50,208 nucleotides of DNA from Cyanobacteriota bacterium (lineage in GTDB: Bacteria; Cyanobacteriota; Cyanobacteriia; PCC-6307; Cyanobiaceae), in contig JAPLIE010000152.1 in NCBI GenBank assembly GCA_026389265.1, positions 1-50,208 on the forward strand. The letters run 5' to 3'. Shown piece after piece: positions 25,569 through 34,005 of the stretch (positions within the stretch are counted from its first letter, which is position 1; every line of letters begins with the position of its first letter). The position numbers and the translations under genes are program-made. Under the pieces are notes generated by a model. It was not told the DNA's origin. It ran no database searches and saw only the letters and a list, made by a program, of their open reading frames with translations.

Positions 25569-27107
25569 ATGGCCTGCCTGATCGCCGCGCCCTGCAGCGG
25601 CAGCGGCAAGACCCTGCTCAGCCTCAGCCTCGCCGCCGTGGCCTGCGACCGGGGGGAAAGCCTCCAGCCCTTCAAGGTGGGGCCCGACTACCTCGACCCC
25701 CAGTTGCTCTCCACCGTGGCCGGCCGGGAGTGCCGCAATCTCGATCCGATCCTCTGCGGGGAGCCCTGGGTGCAAAGCAGCTTCCGCTGGCATGGCAGCC
25801 GGGCGGAGCGCGTGCTTGTGGAAGGGGTGATGGGGCTGTTCGATGGACGGGGGCCCAGCTCCGAAGGAAGTTCGGCGGCGGTGGCTGCCCTGCTGGATCT
25901 TTCCGTGGTGCTGGTTGTGGAGGCCTCCCGGCAGGCCGGCTCCCTTGCCGCCCTGGTGCGCGGTTTCCGGGACCACGGGCCGCCGCGGGTGCGCCTGGCC
26001 GGGGTGGTGCTCAACCGGGTGAGCAGCGAGCGGCACCGGGCCCTACTAGCGGAAGCCCTGGCCAGCATCGAGGTCCCCCTGCTGGGGGTGTTGCCAAATC
26101 ACCCCTCCCTGGAGCTCCCCTCCCGCCACCTGGGACTCCTGCCGCCCCAGGACCTTCACGACCTGGGAGAGCGACAGCCGCTCTGGGTGGAGCTGGCGCG
26201 GCGCCACCTGGATCTCGAAAAGCTCTGGCCGCTGCTGGCCCCTGTGACCCCCGATCCCGGCCTCTGCGATCCGATCGTGTCCCTGCTAGGCCCGCCTCCC
26301 CCCAGGCCAGCCCTGCCGGTGGCCATCGCCGCCGACGCCGCGTTCCACTTCCGCTACCCGGAAACCACCGAACTGCTGCAGGCGGTGGGACTCAAACCGC
26401 TGAGCTGGAGTCCCCTGGCGGATCAGCCGCTGCCCGCCAATACCCAGGCGATCCTGCTGCCTGGTGGCTACCCGGAACTCCATGCCGAACGGCTGGAGAA
26501 CTGCCGGCGCAGCCTGGGACAACTGGCTGCAGCAGCGGCGCGGGGTGTGCCGATCGTGGCGGAATGCGGAGGGCTGCTGCTCTTGGGCACCACCTTGGAC
26601 GATGGCACGGGCCAGCCGCGGTCCATGGCAGGCGTGCTGCCGTTCCAGGCCCGCCGAGGTGAGCTGAGCCTGGGCTACCGCAACGCGCAGGCCGATGCGG
26701 ACGGCCTGCTGGTGCGCCGGGGGGAGATCTATCAGGGGCACGAATTCCACCGCTGGCAGATCGCCATCGAGCCCGAGCCCCGGTCGGCTGGGCCACTGGG
26801 AGCGCCCCTGTGGCGGTTGGGGGGGTGGGGAGCGGCGAGCCGGCCGGAGGGCTGGACCGGCGCTGACCTGCACGCCAGCTGGCTGCATCTCCACTGGGCC
26901 GGATCTCCCCAATTGGTGAAACGCCTTGCGGCCCGGATCGAGGCAAGGGCCGATCAGGAGTCGCAGTCGCGGCCCTCGTCGGGGGAGGGAGGGAGGATGC
27001 CGGCTTTGACAGGGGGTTCTGCGGAGGAACGGGTGGAGGAGGCACGCAACGAACCGGAGGGCGGGCGGCGGCCACGGAATTCGGCCTCCAGCACCCGGTC
27101 GAGATAG
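25569..27107 (+). CDS. Cobyrinic acid a,c-diamide synthase (CbiA/CobB family)
   Basis: The enzyme amidates the a and c side chains of cobyrinic acid using glutamine and ATP in cobalamin synthesis. The N-terminal ATPase has the P-loop-like APCSGSGKTLLSL and the conserved FKVGPDYLDPQLLS; EGVMGLFDG follows. The C-terminal class I glutaminase domain has the nucleophile Cys333 in IVAECGGLLLLG, preceded by LLPGGYPELHA, and a His in HEFHRWQI. ATG at 25569 is the start; upstream frame is shadow over opcA. The length of 512 residues is some 50 more than typical, because a hydrophilic tail after LHLHWAGSPQLVKRLAAR runs over the opposite-strand gene at 26954-27445. Either that tail or the antisense gene end is unusual. 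Confidence 0.92.
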   Translation: MACLIAAPCSGSGKTLLSLSLAAVACDRGESLQPFKVGPDYLDPQLLSTVAGRECRNLDPILCGEPWVQSSFRWHGSRAERVLVEGVMGLFDGRGPSSEGSSAAVAALLDLSVVLVVEASRQAGSLAALVRGFRDHGPPRVRLAGVVLNRVSSERHRALLAEALASIEVPLLGVLPNHPSLELPSRHLGLLPPQDLHDLGERQPLWVELARRHLDLEKLWPLLAPVTPDPGLCDPIVSLLGPPPPRPALPVAIAADAAFHFRYPETTELLQAVGLKPLSWSPLADQPLPANTQAILLPGGYPELHAERLENCRRSLGQLAAAAARGVPIVAECGGLLLLGTTLDDGTGQPRSMAGVLPFQARRGELSLGYRNAQADADGLLVRRGEIYQGHEFHRWQIAIEPEPRSAGPLGAPLWRLGGWGAASRPEGWTGADLHASWLHLHWAGSPQLVKRLAARIEARADQESQSRPSSGEGGRMPALTGGSAEERVEEARNEPEGGRRPRNSASSTRSR

Positions 27108-27445
27108 GGCTTGTCATGAATCACATGGCGCCGCCGCCGGAGGGGCCTGAACAGCCCCCAAAAATCCTCGGAGCTGGTGCGGAACCAGTCGCGGAAGCGG
27201 GACTCCTGTCGCAGAGCCAGCAGGAGGAGCACCAGCAATGGAATCAGGGCCAAGGCCAGGGGTGCCGGTGGCAGGGCCCGGAGGTCAGCCTGAAGCTGCG
27301 GCGACCTGGGAAGGGAGGTGGTGCCGTCGCTGGTCTCCACTAGGGCGACCTGATCGGGAAGCTCGTTCGCGGCTAGACGGAACGAGCCGCTGGGTGCCAG
27401 GAAAACATTTGACTGAATGCTTACCTCTACCACGAAATAGCTCAT
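26954..27445 (-). CDS. Small single-pass membrane protein of unknown function
   Basis: The 163-residue ORF starts with MSYFVVEVSIQSNVFLAPSG, has a polar segment, then one strongly hydrophobic helix (APLALALIPLLVLLLLALRQ, about residues 61-80), followed by an Arg-rich cytoplasmic part with DWFRTSSEDFWGLFRPLRRR and HVIHDKPYLDRVLEAEFRGR. The last 50 residues overlap the 3' end of the diamide synthase gene on the other strand (154 bp). The central, non-overlapping part reads like a real protein, and no plus-strand frame competes there. I do not recognise a family. The ATG lies at the edge of an AT-rich gap; TATGAT at 27459-27454 on the minus strand is a possible -10 box. Confidence 0.55.
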   Translation of the reverse strand: MSYFVVEVSIQSNVFLAPSGSFRLAANELPDQVALVETSDGTTSLPRSPQLQADLRALPPAPLALALIPLLVLLLLALRQESRFRDWFRTSSEDFWGLFRPLRRRRHVIHDKPYLDRVLEAEFRGRRPPSGSLRASSTRSSAEPPVKAGILPPSPDEGRDCDS

Positions 27446-27821
27446 ATTCAGTCATCATAACCCGTTGCGAGCATTCAACAGAGGATTCAAATTTTTTACA
27501 TTAAGGCACCTCGAAAATTCGAGTTCCAGCGGGATGCAGCAATTGAGACTCATTCCCGCATCAGCCCCAACTTGAGAACGAATTCTCTCGATAGGTGATT
27601 TTTCGAGGTGCCCATTATTATCTCATCATTCATATTTGCTCCAAAGCAGCCACCCCCGACACCAGCGAAAAGCACAATTTTTTTACGAACTTACCGTCTG
27701 CCTGCCGTCCCCGCGCCCTGGGCCTAGCCAGCCTCCGACCAGTGGCCGGGCAGCGCGATCCGTGCCAGCGTGAGGTGGGTCGTATCTAGCGGGCCCACTC
27801 CTTGCCACAGCTCCTAACGCC
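27446..27821. other. AT-rich intergenic gap
   Basis: No convincing gene is seen in these 376 bp. Up to about 27690 the segment is much richer in A/T than the surrounding genome and contains the inverted-repeat element at 27499-27617; after about 27700 GC returns. A 64-codon open frame (27595-27789) starts inside the element and has no coding character. Promoters for the divergent genes at 27445 and 27822 must lie here. Confidence 0.6.
27499..27617. mobile_element. MITE-like or structured-RNA element with 13-bp terminal inverted repeats
   Basis: GGCACCTCGAAAA (27505-27517) is the exact reverse complement of TTTTCGAGGTGCC (27600-27612). CATTA occurs directly outside both arms (27499-27503, one base away, and 27613-27617), as a target-site duplication would. 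Between the arms two smaller hairpins can form: GCGGGA/TCCCGC (27529-27534 with 27554-27559) and GAGAA/TTCTC (27574-27587). The left arm can also fold on itself (CTCGAA-AA-TTCGAG, 27510-27523), competing with the long stem. The element has no coding capacity. A non-autonomous transposon derivative and a structured leader RNA are both possible; only one copy is in the window. Confidence 0.5.
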
Positions 27822-28247
27822 ATGGACAGTCGCGAACACGCCAGACGCCTCGGCGACCCCGGGCTCGGTCGAATGGACAGCGATTCCCTGGCATCGGCCC
27901 GGCGCCTGCGGGGCCGGCGGACCGCCGCCCTGGAACGGCGTTTTCTCCAGCCCAGTCACCCCCGCAACGCCAGCCCGGCCGAACGGTGGCGCCTGATGGT
28001 GAGGGGTCGGGTGCAGGGGGTCGGCTACCGCGCAGGCTGCTGTCGTCGGGCCAACGAACTGGGGCTGAGCGGCTGGGTGCGCAACCTGTCGGATGGCTCC
28101 GTGGAGGTGGAGGCGGAGGGCCTCCCCCAGCAGCTCGCCGAACTGGTGCTCTGGTGCGAGAAGGGCCCGCTGCGGGCCCAAGTGACCGGGCTAGGCACCA
28201 CCCGGGTGGCGGCGACCGGCGACGACTGGTTCGAGATCCGGAATTGA
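27822..28247 (+). CDS. acyP: Acylphosphatase with N-terminal extension
   Basis: Acylphosphatases hydrolyse carboxyl-phosphate bonds such as in acetyl phosphate or carbamoyl phosphate. The domain occupies about residues 55-141: RLMVRGRVQGVGYRAGCCRR contains the phosphate-binding loop and catalytic Arg, and LGLSGWVRNLSDGSVEVEAEG contains the catalytic Asn. The standard enzyme has about 90-100 residues; here some 50 extra residues, Arg-rich and low in structure, precede it when the ATG at 27822 is used. ATG at 27873 shortens this to about 35. The extension may be mis-called or real; the downstream Met (27996) would cut into the first strand. The next gene follows 78 bp later on the same strand. 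Confidence 0.88.
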   Translation: MDSREHARRLGDPGLGRMDSDSLASARRLRGRRTAALERRFLQPSHPRNASPAERWRLMVRGRVQGVGYRAGCCRRANELGLSGWVRNLSDGSVEVEAEGLPQQLAELVLWCEKGPLRAQVTGLGTTRVAATGDDWFEIRN

Positions 28248-28325
28248 AGGCGAGGGGCCTGGGCTTGGCGGTGCCGTTGCTGAGCGCCTTGGACCCAGCG
28301 GTAGGGTCCACAATGGGACTAATCA

Positions 28326-29033
28326 GTGTCCATCGCTGGGTCGCTCCTGAACCTCCTCGGCCTCGGTGCTGAACTGGCTGGCTTCGGCCTGGCCATCGCC
28401 TTCAGCCCGCTCCACATCGCCCTGCTGCTGCTTCTGCTCTTGGGGCCCGACCCACTGCGGCGGGGCGGCTGGTTCGTAACCGCCTGGTTGCTGACCTCGG
28501 CACTGGAACTCGCCATGATGCTCAGCCTTGGCCATGGACTGGTGCTGCCGATGGAGAAAGGAAGCCTGCACCGCACGGGTCTGGATCTGCTGGCGGCCGG
28601 GGCCCTGTTGGCGCTGGGCCTGCGGGAACTCCTGAGCGCCGGGGAGGAGGGGGAGCCGCCGGGCTGGAGCCGTCGACTCGTTAGTTTCGGTGCCCTGCCC
28701 CTGCTTCCCCTGCTCGGCCTGAGTTCGCTGGTGCAGGTGGTGAGCCCCGACGATCTCTTTCTCTACGCCAAGGCCAGCGGCAACTTGCTGGCGGCAGGTC
28801 TTGACCGAAGCGGGGAATGGCTCATGGGTGGATTTTTCTCCTTGAGCACAGCCCTGCTGCTGTTGTTGCCGCTGCTGGCCCTGGTCCTGCTGGGCCGGGA
28901 GCGGGTGATCCCGGGCCTGGAAGGGGGAAAATCCTGGCTGCTCAGGAATGCCGACCCCGTCGTGGGCCTGGTGAGTCTGGCCCTGGCGGTCTACCTGGGC
29001 TGGCAAGGCATTGAGGGCCTGCGACTCGGCTAA
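28326..29033 (+). CDS. GAP-like (Sap) polytopic membrane protein, paralogue 1
   Basis: This 235-residue protein is almost entirely hydrophobic, with about six membrane segments. It opens with LGLGAELAGFGLAIAFSPLH, where the AFSPLHI signature is shared with the product at 45590-46276. LLLLLGPDPLRRGGWFVTAW follows, like LLLLGKEPLRRSFAYVLGW in that paralogue. The pattern resembles the GAP/Sap family (sulfolipid-1-addressing protein-like), small-molecule exporters of uncertain substrate in actinobacteria and cyanobacteria. Substrate here is unknown. Start GTG at 28326 precedes the first helix directly. Its stop overlaps the stop of the opposite-strand helicase gene by 4 bp. Confidence 0.7.
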   Translation: MSIAGSLLNLLGLGAELAGFGLAIAFSPLHIALLLLLLLGPDPLRRGGWFVTAWLLTSALELAMMLSLGHGLVLPMEKGSLHRTGLDLLAAGALLALGLRELLSAGEEGEPPGWSRRLVSFGALPLLPLLGLSSLVQVVSPDDLFLYAKASGNLLAAGLDRSGEWLMGGFFSLSTALLLLLPLLALVLLGRERVIPGLEGGKSWLLRNADPVVGLVSLALAVYLGWQGIEGLRLG

Positions 29034-30517
29034 CCGCCGCTCGGCTCCAGCACACCGTCCCGCAGCCAGGTGCCCCAGCCCTCCCGATCGGATCCCCGCC
29101 GCGCCACCAGGCTGACCGCGCTGCTGGCCCGGCTCACCGCCACGTAGATCAGCTGACGCCGCAGCACCGGATCCTTCGGCCAGAACACATCGGCATCCAC
29201 AAACACCTCTGAGAAGGTGCTGCCCTGGCTGCGATGCACCGTGAGCACCGCGGCTGGCCCCAACCAGGCGAAGGAATCACGAAGCAGAAAAAAACGACGC
29301 CAGAGGGCCCGGCCCTCCTGCCTGCCGGCCTCGCGGGCCTCCTGGCGCAGCCGCTGCAATGCCCCATCGAGCGCCAGGCGCCCCGGGGACCCCAGCGGCG
29401 GCAGGAGGCGCAAGGCCAGCTGGCTCGCGCCTGCTTCCACCGTGGCGGTGAGGGTGTCGATCACCGGGACCTCCTGGCCCCCAAAGGTTCCGCTGGCGAT
29501 GCCGAAGTCGGCCAAATCACAGCGCTCCGGGGCCACATCCCGCACCACCAGCTCCCGGTTGGAGCCCAGCACCATGTCGGGCTCCTCGCCACCCTCCTCC
29601 CCCGAACGGCAGGCCGGCGCCATCACCGCGGTGCGGGTGATCAGCACCTCGCCCGGCAGCACCGGCAACTGGTCGGCCATGGAGCCATGCAGGGCCCGCC
29701 GCGCGATCGGGACCAACTGCTCCAGGGAGCGGTTTGTGTAGCAGAGAATGCGGGCGAGATCGGGGGCATCGGCTGCGGCGCTGCGGCGCAGGGCCTCCTG
29801 GGCCGCCACCAGCCAGCTGGCGCGATCGAGGGCACACACCATGCCCTGGTCCGTGCGGACCGGCAGCAGGGGGGGCGGGGGGCTGCAGGGAAGCGCTCCC
29901 TCCCGCAGGCCGGAGGCCAGGCGCAGCACGGGACCCTGGTGGCGCACCACCTGCAGCAGGCTGGCGCAACGGGCCCGCCCCAGGGCGAACACGGGGCTTA
30001 TGGCCTCTCCAACCGGCGGAAGCTGGGCCGGATCGCCCACGAACACGATCCGGGTCCCGAAGGGATGGGCACAGCGCAGGGTGATCTCCAGCAGGGCGCT
30101 GTCGACCATGGAGGCCTCATCGACCAACACCAGACCCAAGTGTTCCAGGGCCTGGGCGGTCTGCTCGGTTTCCTCGCAGCGCTCCAGATCCCGTTCCCGC
30201 TTCAGCCGCAACCGCAGCAGGCGATGGATCGTGGAGGGAAACCAGGTAGGCCTTAGGCCCGCCAGCTCCAACTGCCCCCTCAACACGCCCACGGCCTTGT
30301 GGGTGGGGGCGACCACGGTCCAGCAGAGGCCGGCCGTTTCCACCAGGGCGAGCAGCCGGATGGAGAGAAAGGTCTTGCCGCTGCCGGCGTAGCCACTGAG
30401 CACAAAGGGGGTGCCATCGGCAGGAGCGGCCAGCCAAGTGGCGAAGACGGCCTGCACGGCCTGCTGGTCAGGGGTGAGGGCCTGATCCCCTACCCCCACT
30501 CCGGGGAGGGCGCTCAC
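29030..30517 (-). CDS. RecD-like superfamily 1 DNA helicase / AAA ATPase
   Basis: A standalone SF1B helicase of the RecD2/Dda type, which unwinds DNA 5' to 3'. Motif I is LSGYAGSGKTFLSIRLL, motif Ia VVAPTHKAVGVLRG, motif II LVLVDEASMVD, motif III VGDPAQLPPVGE, and the C-terminal motifs V and VI are AVLTVHRSQGSTFSEVFVDA and LIYVAVSRASSAVSL. With 495 residues it lacks the N-terminal extension of RecD2 and the RecBC partners. The GTG at 30517 overlaps the stop of the divergent PAP2 gene by 4 nt (GTGA), so translation is likely coupled. Cellular role (repair or fork restart) cannot be read from the sequence. Confidence 0.85.
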   Translation of the reverse strand: MSALPGVGVGDQALTPDQQAVQAVFATWLAAPADGTPFVLSGYAGSGKTFLSIRLLALVETAGLCWTVVAPTHKAVGVLRGQLELAGLRPTWFPSTIHRLLRLRLKRERDLERCEETEQTAQALEHLGLVLVDEASMVDSALLEITLRCAHPFGTRIVFVGDPAQLPPVGEAISPVFALGRARCASLLQVVRHQGPVLRLASGLREGALPCSPPPPLLPVRTDQGMVCALDRASWLVAAQEALRRSAAADAPDLARILCYTNRSLEQLVPIARRALHGSMADQLPVLPGEVLITRTAVMAPACRSGEEGGEEPDMVLGSNRELVVRDVAPERCDLADFGIASGTFGGQEVPVIDTLTATVEAGASQLALRLLPPLGSPGRLALDGALQRLRQEAREAGRQEGRALWRRFFLLRDSFAWLGPAAVLTVHRSQGSTFSEVFVDADVFWPKDPVLRRQLIYVAVSRASSAVSLVARRGSDREGWGTWLRDGVLEPSGG

Positions 30518-31068
30518 CCAACCGGGCTCGGCACGCGGGTGAGCAGCCCGGCCAGATGAAGGGGGGAGCCCACCAGGGCCAGGCCGAGCAGGGCCACCAG
30601 GGGACCGATCAAGCTTCCTACCAGAACTTGGAGCCTGGTGTGGCCGATGTTCTCCTTGAGTGGATGTTCCCAGATGGCACCGCCGACATCGCCGTTCCGC
30701 TCCCTCCCTTGGGCCAGGGCGTTCACCCGGGCGGCGGTTTCACCCGCGGCCCGGCGCACGCCGGTCGCGTCGTAGAGAACGATGAAGGCCACGGCGGCCG
30801 CCAGGGCAAAGAGCGGATCCTGGTAGCCCTGATACCAACCCACCCCCGCGGCGGTGCCGGTCATCAGGGCGGAATGGCTGGAGGGCATGCCGCCGGTCTC
30901 GAGGAGCACCTCGGGGCGCCAGCGTCCGTGGAGCACGAACTCCACCGCGAGCTTGGAGAGCTGGGCCACACCGCAGGCGGCCAGACCCCACCAGAGCACG
31001 GCATTGTCGAAGAGATCGCGCACCATCAGCAGCAAATGGCCGGAATCACTGGAAATCGGTGGGGTCAT
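30514..31068 (-). CDS. Divergent PAP2 family membrane protein (DUF212)
   Basis: This 184-residue membrane protein has about four hydrophobic segments. The family signature is visible: [38 protein letters not shown] and [19 protein letters not shown]. These correspond to the phosphatase-like motifs of the acid phosphatase / vanadium haloperoxidase-related group, though catalytic activity is not established for this branch. The ATG at 31068 overlaps the crtE stop by 4 nt (ATGA), and its own stop overlaps the helicase GTG, making a chain crtE-PAP2-helicase. The link to crtE suggests a possible role with prenyl phosphates; that is inference from position. Confidence 0.85.
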   Translation of the reverse strand: MTPPISSDSGHLLLMVRDLFDNAVLWWGLAACGVAQLSKLAVEFVLHGRWRPEVLLETGGMPSSHSALMTGTAAGVGWYQGYQDPLFALAAAVAFIVLYDATGVRRAAGETAARVNALAQGRERNGDVGGAIWEHPLKENIGHTRLQVLVGSLIGPLVALLGLALVGSPLHLAGLLTRVPSPVG

Positions 31069-32012
31069 CGGTCGCGGCTGGTGATGTAATCGGCGAGGGA
31101 CAGGAGTGGGGCCGCCCGGTCCCGCCAGGGTTCGAGCGCCGCCTTGGCCTCGGCCACCAGGCCATCGGCCCGGCGCCTCGACTCCTCCAGCCCTAGCAGC
31201 TTGGGAGAGGTGGTCTTGTCGGCGGTGAGATCCTTGCCGGCCGTCTTGCCGAGCACATCGCTGCTGGCGGTCACATCCAGGATGTCATCGATGATCTGGA
31301 AGGCCAAGCCGATTCCACGGGCATAGGTGTGCAGGGCGACCTGCAGGGTGGCATCCGCACCGGCGACCAGGGCGCCGGTGATCACACAGGCCCGCAGCAA
31401 TGCACCTGTCTTATGGAGGTGAATGTATTCCAGGGTCTCGAGATCCACCGATTTGCCCTCGCTCTCGAGGTCCACCACCTGGCCGCCCACCAGCCCCGGT
31501 GCCCCCGACGCCAGCGAGAGCTCCCCCACCACCTGCAGCAGCCGCTCGGCGGACACCCCGGGGCTGCGCAGAGACACCATCTCGAAGGCCCGGGTCAGCA
31601 GGGCGTCTCCGGCCAGGATGGCGTTGGCCTCGCCGAACATCTTGTGGTTGGTCGGCCGACCCCGGCGCAGGTCGTCGTTGTCCATAGCGGGGAGGTCGTC
31701 ATGGATCAGCGACATGGTGTGAATCATTTCCAGCGCCACCGCCGTGGGCAAGGCCAGGTCGCCCTCCCCACCGGCGAGCTCAAAGGCCGCCAGACAGAGG
31801 ATCGGCCGCAGCCGCTTGCCCCCAGCCAGAAGCGAATAGCGCATGGCTTCCCGCAGCGACTCCGGCCGCTCCGGAGCCAAGGAACCATCCAGGGCAGCCT
31901 CCACGCGCAGGCGAGCCGCCTCCAGGTACGCGGCGAAATCGAACGCCCCGGGGGCCACGGCAGGGGGTGCCGACTCGGCAGTGTCCTGGGACGTGCTCAC
32001 CGCCGCAGCCAT
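31065..32012 (-). CDS. crtE: Geranylgeranyl diphosphate synthase
   Basis: The enzyme condenses isopentenyl diphosphate units to C20 geranylgeranyl diphosphate, the precursor for carotenoids, phytol of chlorophyll and quinones. The first Asp-rich motif is [17 protein letters not shown] and the second is [13 protein letters not shown] with [17 protein letters not shown] downstream. [16 protein letters not shown] is the family opening. The residues before the first Asp motif, [14 protein letters not shown], are as in cyanobacterial/plant GGPP synthases rather than short-chain FPP types. At 315 residues the length fits. ATG at 32012 is the start. The next gene overlaps by 4 nt. An unknown gene and folD lie upstream on the same strand. 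Confidence 0.93.
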   Translation of the reverse strand: MAAAVSTSQDTAESAPPAVAPGAFDFAAYLEAARLRVEAALDGSLAPERPESLREAMRYSLLAGGKRLRPILCLAAFELAGGEGDLALPTAVALEMIHTMSLIHDDLPAMDNDDLRRGRPTNHKMFGEANAILAGDALLTRAFEMVSLRSPGVSAERLLQVVGELSLASGAPGLVGGQVVDLESEGKSVDLETLEYIHLHKTGALLRACVITGALVAGADATLQVALHTYARGIGLAFQIIDDILDVTASSDVLGKTAGKDLTADKTTSPKLLGLEESRRRADGLVAEAKAALEPWRDRAAPLLSLADYITSRDR

Positions 32013-32133
32013 GACTTCGTAGGTTCTGCAGTCATTGTCTCAGGCCGTTGACCCGGAACCGGAGAGGTGGGGGCCCGGAGTCATGGACCGAAGCAACCGG
32101 GGCCCAGAGCGAGGCTCCGTCGAGCGGGATCGC

Positions 32134-32874
32134 TCAGGGCTCCGGTGAAGACGACCGCTGCGGGGCTCTGGAGTGGGGAAGGAGGTAATCCCGGGCGATG
32201 GCGAAGAGCGTGGCGTCGTCAAGCTTGTCGGCCTCGAGGGAGAGCACCCCCACCCCCCGTTCACGCAGATCGGGCCGCTCCTGCTCCAGCAGATGGGTGA
32301 GGTGCAGCAGGCTCTCATCGCTTTCGTCCTCCGAGGCGCCGGCGAGGGAATCGACCACCTTGGTGATGCTGCTGAGCTGGCCGACCAGCAGGGCCCGTTC
32401 GATTCGCTCCAGCATCGCCACGATCCGGCGCACGTAGGGCACCGTGCGCTGATCCCGATGCAGGGTGATCTCGCCGTGCAGCCAGCGACCCAGCGACAGG
32501 GTGGAGGCATCGCTCAGCCCCTGATCATTGATCCAATAGACGCGGGTGGCCTCCTGGCCCACCCAGAGGATCGCCGCCCCCATCGGCGTCGGCACGCTGG
32601 CTGCGCCCCCCACCTCTCGCAACAGGCCGGTCTGACGCAACACCAATTGGAGGCGCGTCAGGGCGGCTGGATCCAGCCCGGATCCGGTCTGGATCGGCGC
32701 CTCCCCCAGCATCCAAAGGCCGCTGCGATCGCCTCGCGAGATCTGCCAGTGGTGGTTGTCCACACTGCGGATCAGGACGCCATGGGCCCGCAGCAGGGCC
32801 TCCACATCGGTGAGCCTGAGGCTGCCCCGCAGCGCTCCCGGGGGAATGGTTCCTCCCAGTGGGCCTTCCTTCAT
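32134..32874 (-). CDS. Conserved-looking protein of unknown function between folD and crtE
   Basis: No family recognised. The 246-residue protein seems soluble and shows no signal or membrane segment. It opens MKEGPLGGTIPPGALRGSLR, contains VLIRSVDNHHWQISRGDRSG, a strand-rich centre (GAAILWVGQEATRVYWINDQ), and a helical second half (VPYVRRIVAMLERIERALLV, SITKVVDSLAGAS, ESLLHLTHLLEQERPDL), ending near FAIARDYLLPH with a Ser/Pro tail. The start ATG at 32874 follows folD by 123 bp, and crtE begins about 120 bp after its stop, so it may share the transcript or be separate. The regular amphipathic pattern and codon choice support it as real. Confidence 0.65.
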   Translation of the reverse strand: MKEGPLGGTIPPGALRGSLRLTDVEALLRAHGVLIRSVDNHHWQISRGDRSGLWMLGEAPIQTGSGLDPAALTRLQLVLRQTGLLREVGGAASVPTPMGAAILWVGQEATRVYWINDQGLSDASTLSLGRWLHGEITLHRDQRTVPYVRRIVAMLERIERALLVGQLSSITKVVDSLAGASEDESDESLLHLTHLLEQERPDLRERGVGVLSLEADKLDDATLFAIARDYLLPHSRAPQRSSSPEP

Positions 32875-32997
32875 GCTCGTTCCCCCAGTTTGACTGTGGT
32901 TCCAGGCTCTTGACCGCGCCCCGGGGTAGAGGGCCGCTGCGGCAAATCAGGGCGCGATGGGCTGCAGGGCAGGGGAATGGCCGGGCAGATCTGCAGC

Positions 32998-33909
32998 TCA
33001 GATGAGCAGGTCGGCCAGGGGAGTGGCATCAAGACCATGGCGGCGGCACCAGGCCACCACTGTGTTGACCAGCAGCATGCTGACCGTCATCGGGCCCACG
33101 CCCCCCGGAACCGGGGAGATGGCGGCGGCCAGGGGCTCCACCTCCTCGTAACGCACATCTCCACACAGCCGGCTCCGGGCACCGGGCCCTTCGCCGGGAT
33201 CGGGATCGAGCCGGTGGATTCCCACATCCACCACCACGGCACCAGGTTTCACGTGCTCGGCTCCCACCAAGCGGGGTCGGCCGGCGGCCACCACCAGCAC
33301 ATCGGCGCTGCGGGTCAGGGCCGCCAGATCGGTGGTGCGGGAATGGGCCACGCTCACTGTGGCGTTCGCGGCCTGGAGCATCAGGGCCATCGGCTGACCC
33401 ACCAAGATGCTGCGACCCACCACCACCGCCCGGCGACCGGCCAGCTCCACACCGGCATCAGCCAGCAGGGCCATCACACCGGCCGGGGTGCAGCTGCGGG
33501 GCCCCGGCTCACCCTTCAGCAGCCGTCCGAGGTTGAGGGTATGGAGGCCATCGGCATCCTTATCCGGGTCGATCGCCGCCAGCAGAGGACCCTCCGCCAG
33601 CCCCGTCGGCAGCGGTAGCTGCAGCAAGATGCCATCAACGGCCGGATCGGCGTTGAGCCTTTCGATGCAGGCCTGCACGTCGGCCGCAGGCGTGGTGGCG
33701 GCCAGATGGGCCCCAAGGTTGCGGATACCGATCCGGCTGCAGGCCTTCTCCTTATTGGCCACGTACACCCCGCTGGCGGGATCTTCACCGACCCGGAGCA
33801 CTGCCAGCCCCGGGGGCCGGCCCGCCGCCTCCAGTCCGGCGGCCACCACCGTCTGCAGCCGCTGCTCGATCCTGGCGGCCAGGCGGCGTCCGTCGAGCAA
33901 CGTTGCCAT
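32998..33909 (-). CDS. folD: Bifunctional methylenetetrahydrofolate dehydrogenase / cyclohydrolase
   Basis: FolD interconverts 5,10-methylene-, methenyl- and 10-formyl-tetrahydrofolate for purine, formyl-Met and methyl metabolism. Landmarks include [20 protein letters not shown], then NKEKAC with the catalytic Lys, [29 protein letters not shown], the Rossmann stretch [20 protein letters not shown], and the C-terminal [23 protein letters not shown] at 33909 gives 303 residues, a bit longer than the usual 285 or so because of a few extra C-terminal residues. The frame is open for another 300 codons upstream but this is antisense to the HD-domain gene, which is divergent and starts 97 bp away. 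Confidence 0.97.
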   Translation of the reverse strand: MATLLDGRRLAARIEQRLQTVVAAGLEAAGRPPGLAVLRVGEDPASGVYVANKEKACSRIGIRNLGAHLAATTPAADVQACIERLNADPAVDGILLQLPLPTGLAEGPLLAAIDPDKDADGLHTLNLGRLLKGEPGPRSCTPAGVMALLADAGVELAGRRAVVVGRSILVGQPMALMLQAANATVSVAHSRTTDLAALTRSADVLVVAAGRPRLVGAEHVKPGAVVVDVGIHRLDPDPGEGPGARSRLCGDVRYEEVEPLAAAISPVPGGVGPMTVSMLLVNTVVAWCRRHGLDATPLADLLI

Positions 33910-34005
33910 CACACACCGTGCACATGGTGCCAGCATGGCTCGGCCCGGGGAATGCGCCAGTCCGCGCCGGCCTCGACAGCGGGCGCCTCGAACTAGCTTG
34001 AACCC

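Noticed and set aside
27595-27789. 64-codon ORF in the AT-rich gap
   Set aside because: Starts within the right arm of the inverted-repeat element and has no coding character.
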